Source of the DNA: Rhynchopus euleeides
Lineage: Eukaryota > Euglenozoa > Diplonemea > Diplonemida > Diplonemidae
Length of the DNA stretch: 64,000 bases
Assembly (NCBI GenBank): GCA_963210315.1
Contig: OY723275.1
Location: forward strand, 310,001-374,000
Direction: 5' to 3'
Part shown: piece after piece, positions 52,590 through 61,700 of the stretch
Numbering within the stretch: position 1 is the stretch's first letter
Layout of the letters: every line of letters begins with the position of its first letter
Notes under the pieces: model-generated
Told to the model about the DNA's origin: nothing
Databases searched by the model: none
Seen by the model: only the letters and a program-made list of their open reading frames with translations
Made by a program: the position numbers and the translations under genes

Positions 52590-54647
52590 GGGGGTCTTCG
52601 CTCCATCCGCCAAAAAAAACCAAAAAAAACCGGAAAAACCCCGTGAAAAAGTCGGAAAAAAAGAGTGTGGGGAGTTGGGTCCAGTTTAGCAAAGTGAGCT
52701 TATTTTTCGAAAATTGAAAAATTGGGGACACCAAAAGTCCCCAGAAAAATCTTCGACTTGGCCCGCAGAGTAATTTTTTTTTGGTGAAAAACGATTTCAA
52801 CAGTTGTCCAACAGTTGCTGTACAAGACGGCACACCGTTCTCTGCGCATGGGCTGCTGCACGTGAATCATTTGGATGTCCGAGGGGCTATCGGAACGAGG
52901 AGGGCCACGAGCCTGAACTACCCGCCAGCAGTGATCCCGTGCCAGGGCTGGCAGGGGGCCGCGGCCCCACCTCCCTTTTTCTGTAATTGTTTGGGAGGGT
53001 GGGCCGCCAGGGGTGGCATGGCCCTACCCTCGGCCCTACCTCCCGGGTCAGATTTTGGGGCTTTGGGTTCGGCCTTGTGGCCGAGTTTTCATGCGCCGCA
53101 GCGTATGAAAACCCAACGGCATGCTGGGGGCTTGATGGTGTTCATCGAAGCGCACCTCATCATGCCCCAAGCGAAGGACCATCCCCGCCTGGAATGTGCA
53201 ACAGCACCAACCGGTGTGGGGACTAGCCTTCGAAGACTTTCAGGATGTTCACTACCGTGGCGGCGGCTGGGGGGCTGGATTCCTGATTTTTGATCGAGCA
53301 GGACGACCAAAGGCAGCAACATCCGGTGCCTCTCGAATTGGGTGAAAATGTTCTGTGGCCGTGCATTCGATCCTGTTTGCATCATACCACGGGAAGTCGG
53401 GGCGGGGTTGGGCTGCACTTTTTTTCTCGCGAGCTCGGCCACCCTGTGCCCGACTTCTTTTTTGGTTTGCCCGACCCCCAGCGAGATCACTGGCAGCCAG
53501 ACCTTGTTCAACATAAACAGCAGACAAGAGAGCAGAATGGAGTGTGGGGCAGCTGCCGTGCTCCCACACATAAACATCGCACCTCTCGCGCTGCCTGCAC
53601 GAAAGGGACGGGTAACCTGCAGGTCACCCACAGCAGCCTACTGCCTACGTTCTATACAAGATCAGCGCCGACCACACGAAAGGCTGTTCGACCTGCGGCG
53701 CAACAACAAGCTCCGGTGGGAACAGAACTGAGCGGCAACAGGATGCAATGCAGGCCCACATCCGTTGCCCTGCGGCAAGAGCAGTCACATCGATATCGTT
53801 GACAGGGCCTGCCCACTGGTGTGTGACGGGGTGACCTACAGATGGTGACCTGGCCCACGGCAGAACACCTGGGTCGGGGGATGGCTGCGACTGGGCATTA
53901 CCTAACTCTTCATGATGCAGGACTGCGGACAAATGGTCCAAGAGAGCAAGTATGGCTCCCGCTCAGCTCTCACTGAAGTTGAACCAGATGCAAGTGGCGG
54001 GAGGAGGAGGGGGTCCCGGGGGAGGACACACCGGCCGGCAACCCACGAGGACTGGCCCGTCCCAGTCGACAGAAGAACAAAGCAGGAACACGGACTCACA
54101 TGAAACGACATACTGAAGTGTGGGAGGAGGAGGCGAGCACAAAAGGGCGTCGGCTACCGCACGCCCTTTGGCCGCAGCCGACGACGACCGAACCGGCCAC
54201 CGGCCGGGAGGTGCGTGTGGCGTGGGGGGCGAAGCCCCCCACGCAAGGGGGGTCCGGGGGGCGAAGCCCCCCGGAAAAAAAATTGGGGTTTTTTGGCCTA
54301 TTTTTGGCCATTTTCCGCTGCATTTGTTTGATTTTGGGTCGGGAAAGGTATGGCCAGGAAGTGGGAAAAATTGAGGAAAAAGTCGGAAATTTTCAGGTTT
54401 GCCCATATAAACCATGGGTCACAGATTCCGATTTTTGGGTCAGACTCCAAGTTTGACACAAGGGAAAATAGGCAAAAATTTTCACCTATTTTTGGTCACC
54501 TAAGGGGGGGGGCTTCGCTCCGGGTCACTGACCCAAGCTGACCCAGATTGACCCGGAGCGAAGCCCCCCATTTTCCTAAGGTGAAAAACCCCAGTGTGAC
54601 CCAAATTGACCCAAGTTGACCCAAATTGACCCGGAGCGAAGACCCCC
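52590..54647. mobile_element. 2.06-kb element D, copy 2, inserted in family F
   Basis: Same ends as copy 1 and flanked by GTT on both sides (52587-52589, 54648-54650). The sequences left and right of it are consecutive in the family-F copy near 1800-1870, so this is a clean insertion into an older repeat. It lacks a CTCC present in copy 1 (after 53261: GTGGCGGCGG against GTGGCCTCCGGCGG) and has other small indels. Confidence 0.88.
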
Positions 54648-55230
54648 GTTGATCTAATATGCACTATGTGCTGTGTGGCACACACATCTCGGGATATTTG
54701 AACAGAGACACAGCATCAACAGGGCTGCCCTCATGCCTGATGCACCTTGCTTGCAGTGGTCTCTCAGAGCCCCTTCTCACCACCAGAACCTGACGCTGAG
54801 TCGGCCACAGGGAAGGCCGCTGCGTCCGAAAGGTGGTTCCCTGCGCATCGGAATCGGAATCGGAGGTGGAGGAGGGCGCACCCTGCTGCGGCTGTTGGCT
54901 GTGGCTGTGTGCAAGTCAGACAACAGCCTGTTGAGGCCGTATCCAGACATCTCATGGGAGGCATCACCCCCCTCAGAAATGAGGAATGCCTTGGTGCGGT
55001 TTGGTTTGGTCATCATGCCGTGCACCTGCCTTGCTGTGCCGCACCCTCCTGTCTCCTGTCTCGCTAAGGCCTGGTGGAAGGCTCCCTATTGAGGCAGGGG
55101 CGCTCCGTGGGTCCCGAGCTGCTCAACGACGTCTGGAACGCGAGGGTTCTCCCCTGTCTCGCTGCAAGGCCTGGTGGAGTGCATCCTATTGTGACAGGTG
55201 CCTTCCGTGGGTTCCCGAGCTGCACACAAG
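54648..55230 (+). repeat. dispersed repeat family F, copy 3, right part
   Basis: From GTGCTGTGTGGCACACACAT through GAGCTGCACACAAG; collinear with 1860-2420. At its right edge GTAATAAATG...TTACTTCTCTTGCAG (55231-55343) has the look of a short intron, but the exons on either side are not coding in any clear way. Confidence 0.75.
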
Positions 55231-57236
55231 GTAATAAATGCTTTGTGGGAAGGTGGCTGTTGGAATATACAAGGGGTCTTCTCTCGGGAGGCGGGGGAAG
55301 GTGGGGGTCAGAGGGACCTGCTCTCACTTACTTCTCTTGCAGTACAACATCGGTCCGTGCCGCACGGTGTACTGACCAGGGGATGTGGGCCCCAGGGGGA
55401 AGCCCACGGAGAAATCGATAAAGTTTTTTTTTGCGGAAAGAACCCCGATAGCAATTGCCTGTGCCTGGTTCGTCGGATATCCGCAACCATGAGTACACAC
55501 GTGTCTGTCGGAGCAGGGCAAAGCAGGGCACAGCAAGGGATACAGGGCGCAACGAAAAGTTTCGCGGACTTGTACCGACCTCAGAACTACCTTCAACTAC
55601 CTTTTTTGGGTGTCGACAATCTCAATCGAAGCTTGACCTGTCCCACTCGTGCCCCGCTTCCTACAGCAGAATTGAGGGCAATGTGCTTTCAGAGTAGATA
55701 CGAGGTCCGTGTTTCGGATGGCCCCAGGTCAACTTCACCACCTTTTGGCCCGGTCTCCAGCGAAGAAGACTGTTGGCAGCGCACGTGTTCATCCCTGCAC
55801 TCCGCACAGGTGACGAGCCAGCGCATAACCAAACCCACACCTCAAAAACTCAAAAACGGATGGATACCATTCTTGGCTGGAAAGAAGCGGGAGAAATGGG
55901 GGGGGGGGGGGGTTGGATGAAGGGGGGGGGAGGGGCAGAGATTAGAGTTGTACCTGATCTGGGATTTTCTGTCTCGAGGCATTCGTCGCTATGAGAAGCT
56001 GTTTCCGTGACTGAGACCGCAAGTTTCACACACACACACACACCCCCCGCAGCCGCATGATAGCAGCTGTGCGGAGGGGGGCCAGAGGGGGGGGGGGGGG
56101 GCGAGGGGGGAAGGGAATGCGAGGCACAAGGGCTGTCAACGACACACCCGTACGATCCGCAAACAAAAAGACTAATGCTGCTTCTACTTGGAATCAGTGA
56201 TTTTCCTCCGTGGCGAATAAGAGTCCGGGTGCTTGTGTGCACGAGCGGCACTGAGTGTGACATGGATATGGCCCCTGTGTGAATAGGCGGTTTTGTGTTG
56301 CTCTCTCAAGAACAAAATGCTTGCGCACCCACCGACTCTTTCGCTGTGACAAGCAAAGCTTGTGGGCAAAAAAAAATGGACCCGAAATTTCTTTTCGCCG
56401 ACATTGTTCTTTTAGATTTCTAGCAGAGAGGAAAATCACTGTTTGGGGCAACGAACAAAAAACAAACAAAAAAAAGGCGCACTGCGATATCCAGCCTCTG
56501 AGGGCTGGAGCGACATCGGGAATCTCAATTCTCGGGCGTCACACAGATGGTCAGGTGTGGAAAGTAGGCAAAAACGGCTTTCCGTGCCTTACCCGCTCTT
56601 CGGGTGTGAATCGGGCCCGATAGGAGGTTCCACTGCCAGCTCCAAGGCCGAGTGCGTGACTTTTTTGTTGTGGGGAGAGAAAGAAGCGTGTATGATGATA
56701 GTTGAAAAGAAAATAGCACGGCTGACACACTTTAGGAATCTGTCACTTGCTTACGTTGCACGCATCCACCGAAGTACAAAAAGTGGATTGGTGGCAGATC
56801 ATAGAAGGTCGGGTGTATAACAAGGAGCGTCATCTCAAATCGAATCCTTCCATGTGTCTGTCTGTTGCATTTCCACCGACACATAGGTGTGCCTGCCAGT
56901 GATCCCACTAAGAATAAAGCTGGTCACACATAGTACAGCGCCGATGCGAAAAAGCCCCAATCTGGGGAGGCCCGTGGACCCGTTCTGTTCGCTGGCATGT
57001 ATTGTCTCAATTCTGGTCGGGTTGTGCATGGTGAGGGGATCGCCGTAAACCCGGAAAATCCACAATAAAAACGACGCCTGCAAAACGGGGTGGGGGGAAT
57101 AGTCAAAAAAATCCGCAAAACAACAAGAAAAGACTAGTCCTGTCGAGGATATCAGCCTTCTTCGAATCGCGGGAACACTGCAGGAAAGTTTTAAAAACAA
57201 TGAATAAAAATCGAAGGTGTGATGATAACAGCAAAA

Positions 57237-57344
57237 GGGGGTCTTCGCTGGTCGTTATCCTTCGTCAATCTTCGTCAGTTTTCAGCCAATTCAACAGGAA
57301 ATGCACCAAAATGCACTGACGATCGCCCCGCAGCGGAGACCCCC
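57237..57344. mobile_element. 108-bp MITE, GGGGGTCTTCGCT ends
   Basis: Second copy of the 26134-26240 type. AAA on both sides (57234-57236, 57345-57347). One terminal mismatch (GCGGAGACCCCC at the right end). Confidence 0.85.
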
Positions 57345-57357
57345 AAAGAGAGTCTGA

Positions 57358-57466
57358 GGGGGCCCTCGCTACGAGTCACTGTGAGTCACGAGTCGTCAGT
57401 TTTCAGCCAAACATGGCTGACTTCTCACTTTTTCTCACTCAGTCACACTTGGTAGCGAGGGCCCCC
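57358..57466. mobile_element. 109-bp MITE, GGGGGCCCTCGCTAC ends
   Basis: Flanked by TGA on both sides (57355-57357, 57467-57469). Starts GGGGGCCCTCGCTACGAGTC, ends GTAGCGAGGGCCCCC. Only 13 bp from the preceding MITE. Both contain CGTCAGTTTTCAGCCAA internally, so the two terminal types are related. Confidence 0.85.
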
Positions 57467-57584
57467 TGAGAGAGGAATTGGAAAGGAGGAGGGTGGGGGG
57501 AAATCGGAGAGGGGGGCGCAGAAAAGCCAAAATACGCGTATTTTGAGGCTAGGTGCTCGGGGCTAGGTATACATATATAGAGAG

Positions 57585-57697
57585 CAGTGTTTTCCCGATG
57601 ATGAAAACCGTGATGAATTCAACTTTTTTTCACACCCCCCAAAAAAATGTACCTCATCATGAGCCCCGTTTTTTTCTTGATGATCGGGAAAACACTG
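57585..57697. mobile_element. 113-bp hAT-like MITE
   Basis: Starts CAGTGTTTTCCCGATGATGA, ends TGATGATCGGGAAAACACTG. 8-bp flanks ATAGAGAG / GTAGAGAG match at seven of eight positions. CAGTG-type ends with an 8-bp duplication are typical of hAT transposons. Confidence 0.75.
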
Positions 57698-58716
57698 GTA
57701 GAGAGATGGAGCATCTTCTTTATTTTTTAGAAAGTCATATCACCACAGCAAGCAAACGTGCTCTCACACGCATACCCCACCCTTTATCATCAGGCACAAG
57801 GGTGTGATTACCATTTCAGGGCGTTGTGTGAGAAGCGTCAAACGCAGGACGACAAGAATAGCGCAACGAGTAATAACGCAAAAACAACGCAAGACAACGC
57901 CGGACGACGGATGGGGAAAATTCGGGGATAATCAAAAATGGGTGCGGGAGGATGATTGGGGTATCAACAAACACTCTCAGGAGCACGGGGGGCACAGGGG
58001 TATACGAGGGAAATCAGGGCACACGATAACATACAGGGAAGCGGAACACGAGGGGTCATCGGGGGAAAAAGGGGGGGGGGGCGGGGGGTGATACGCAAGG
58101 ATACGGAGAACCACAGCGAGACGGCTACAGCCGACCGCTCGCGCTACCGCTGAGGGAGAAGGCAGAACAGATCACAACACTCAGACAAGGAGACGGCAAG
58201 CAGCCTATCGGACTCCTCCCGTAGGAGGAAGTGCATATCATATCCTAATACTGAGGGGCAGGGAACAGTCTACAGCCACACTACCCGGACTACTACTGGA
58301 GAGCAGGAAGAGCAGAACACATCATGAAGACGAGGAGGCGTCAAGCATGTGTCGAAGCGTCAAGCAACAAACAAAATACAGGCTGAGAGCGGTTGCGACG
58401 GAACGGTGTTGTGGCTTTTCGCGCAAACCCATCTTTCTTTGGTGTTGACAATCACAAGCTAAGCCTGATCTGTCCTGGTGTCGCCCTGCTTCCTGCAAAG
58501 CAGAATTGAGGGATGTGCTTTCAGAGTAGAGACGAGGTCCGTCCTAGAGCTCGGCAAGCGTATCACAGCACAGGTTAAAACGGCGATTTTGAAGGAAGTG
58601 GTATAACATTTTCTGCATTTGAATTTTTCAAGTTCACATAATAGTGTTCGTTTCCAAATCATACGTCGGTCGTCACGGGGGGCCTCTTCAGTGTTCCTCC
58701 GTATGCCAAAAAGTTT

Positions 58717-61700
58717 TCACGCAGTAAGAACACCGGCCGACTTAATAAGCACTCCCGTTGCTGTGTTGTAAATCACGACAGAGCTCGCCCCTGCAGAAGT
58801 CAAAACTGCCAGTGCGAGATCAGAGCTCTGATCTATGAGGTACGTCTGAAGCACGGACGTGTACTTCCCCGACCACTCTGCGCTGAGAAGAGTCATCACT
58901 TGATCGGACGTCGCATCGGCAACGCTGAAACCAGGGAATGCGGCTGCCAGCTGCACAAAGAACTCTGCTGTGCTGCATGCGCCACTGTTTGCTATCGGAG
59001 AAGCGCAGTCGACAAGGAACACTCCTGCACTGGGATCAATCCCAGTGTGCACTGTGAGGGGTGAAAGAAGTGCCGGCGACGTCAGAACGAGGTCAATCTG
59101 GGATGTAACAGGACCGAAGAACTTTGCTGTGGTTTCGATGCGCTTGTAGGCTTCGCCCTCAGCAAAGGAAAAGAAGTCGATTGTCATGTCGAACTCGCCG
59201 TAGCAGGGGTTGGAGGCGCCCTCCGTTGGGTCGAAGCGCGTCAGCGTCCACCTCAGTGTCGGGTTGAGAGGAGTCTTGTGGCCGAACAGGAACAGTTGAC
59301 AAAGGTGTCCACAGTCGCCGTTGGTGTAGGAGGTCTCGAGGGCGCCGTTTGTCTCGTACAGCTTGACGAGAGACTTGGCGATGTGGTTCACGATAGCGTC
59401 ACAGGGGGACGTCACGCCGAAGCTAATTTGCTGGCTTCCCTCCTGTCTCTGCATCAGAACAATGAGCCTGCGTGCGTCGCTGTCGTACATCGTCGCGATT
59501 ATGGCTGCGTTGCCGTTCATGTCCACAGCGTCGAAGATGTCAATTGCAAGGTTCGCTGCATTCGCTGAATGGTGTGTCTCCAGCACAACGAGTTGGTCGT
59601 CCGTCCATGCAGGGAGCCCCCCCGCAGCAGTGGTGTCCTTCGAGAGCTCCGCCTTCACATCGCTAAACAAAGCAGATGTTCCGCGGCGTGTCATCGTCGT
59701 CGCCTGCTGGCCGATGTAGAATGATGTGACATGTTCCAACAGAGCGTCGTGGTCGCAGGAAGCACTGCCGTTGAACCCAGGGCAGTTCACGGCAAAACCT
59801 TCTGCGAACTGGCCTTCGTCCTCCCCGAAAAGTGCGTTGACCTTGCGCGGGAGGTACGCCGTCAGCGAGATGCTTGTCAAGACAGGCGGCTCCTCGACAT
59901 CTGTCTCGAAGATGAACGACTGCCCCCTGTACTTCAAAGCAGAGACGATGCGCCTGTACGCACCTTCTGGGTAGGAGAAGAAGTCAACAAACCCGTAGTA
60001 CATCCCCTCGCACGGGCCGGCCCCCTCCTGCTGCGAGTTCATCAGGGACGTGATGGTGGTGCGGATGGTGGGGTTTGAAGTCGTGAGGCCCACACACTCC
60101 TGCCCACACCCCTCGTCTCCCTCCACACCGTACGTGTGGTTCAGGTACAAAAACTTCTCGTACACCGCCACCATAGGCTCCACCACGTAGCCCAGGACAG
60201 GGCAGTTTGTCTCCAGACCGAAGCCGACCTTCGTGTTCGCAACGAGCTTTTTGACTGTCAGGAGCTTGCGTGTCACATCGTTGTAGATCAGGAAGGTAAT
60301 GCTTGCCGACGCTGTGAGCGGTGCCACCACATGATCCAAGGCGTAGAAGGAGAGGCTGCCTTCGCGCTCGTAGGCTTCCAGCACCATGATGTCGTACTTG
60401 TGCCACGCCTTCGACCCGCCAGCACCCAAGCTGTCCGTCTGCAGCGTCTCCACCACCTCGTCGAAGGCGAGGCTGCGCCCACTCCACACACCACCCTCCA
60501 GATTAGCGGCCTCGTAGTGTGCCTGCACAGCAGCAAACACATCTGGATTGCTGCACCCTGCGCAGTTGACCGCAAATGCCTCTGTAAATGCTTGGTACTT
60601 GTCGACGGCGAAGTTACCGATGCTGGCCACAAGATGAGGCACCACGTCGTTCAACGAGATTCGTGTCAGCACAGGCGCGGGAGCAGCGTTGAGGGCCAAC
60701 ACCTGCCAGTATGTACCCGCGTACTCGATACTCCCGCTCACACGCACGTACTCACCCCCGTAGTAGAAGTCGGCATACCCCGTGTAGAACCCGGCACAGT
60801 GTATAGTTGACGACAGCCACGTTGTGCTCACCTTCTCCAGCGTCAGCGCAACGGTGGGGTTTGAGGCGGTAGCCGTGTTCCACAGGGCACTCGACTGGTC
60901 ATAGGACGTGGCAAGACTCCCAGCGCCTGTGTACGAATCAGCAAGCTTTGTCATGACCTCGGAGAAGATGTTGCAGGTGGTGTTCAGCCCAAAGCCTATC
61001 TTCGCGGGTCTGTGGACTGTGCACAATCCTTCGCTCTTGCACTGCACCTGGATCCAGCTTGCTCCCTGGGCCACCTCATCGCAGACTGTGGGGGTGGCCA
61101 CGAACGCATCCTCGAAGTCGCACTTCCCCTTCAGGGTGAGGTTGCGTGACTCAGGGTTGTCCCCGCCGCACGCGATCATCAGATGTGTGTCAGACTTGAA
61201 AGCAGTACTGATCAGCAGCTCCGAGTTGTGTACCCCCATCGTGATCTCCTGCACGTGGTAGCGAGCTTGGGGCGCCTTGCAGGTCAGGTTTTCGTACGGT
61301 GTGTCAGTGAAGTCGATGGCCACCTTCCAGTAGCGCTTGAAGCTGTACTGTCCGCAGAAGTCGTCGTTGGATACTATTTCACTATCGTCGTACGTCAGTG
61401 TTGTTGATACGTCGCACCCGACGCTCCACCGAGGCGACCCTGTGAAGAGCGGGTTCGTATCGTCTTTGAGCGTCAATGACACGTCGCGAGGGGTAGAGAG
61501 AAAGTTGATCTTGGGCGGAGTGATCGTCACCAGCTGCTCCACAGTGTTGGTCGATGCCCCGCAGAGCGTTGCATCATCGAACCCCTGCCACACCAGAACG
61601 ATGAACTCCGTGCCGCAGTCGTAGCTCCCACCCCCAGGAGGCGACAGGTAACGCTCCGACTCGCTCAGCAGAACCACTTTCGAACCGTTGGTGCAGCGTG

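Larger units (their letters stand above)
55231..58716. other. gene-free region with three MITEs
   Basis: Between family F and the 3' end of the large minus-strand gene. Contains MITEs at 57237-57344, 57358-57466 and 57585-57697, CA and G runs near 56030-56100, and no credible ORF. 58440-58540 shares phrases with 55600-55700 (GTGTTGACAATC / GGTGTCGACAATC; CAGAATTGAGGG-ATGTGCTTTCAGAGTAGA), an old duplicated segment. Confidence 0.6.

Noticed and set aside
55231..55343. Short spliceosomal intron (GTAATAAATG ... TTACTTCTCTTGCAG)
   Set aside because: Good-looking ends, but the flanking sequence is dispersed repeat without coding evidence; only mentioned in the repeat entry.
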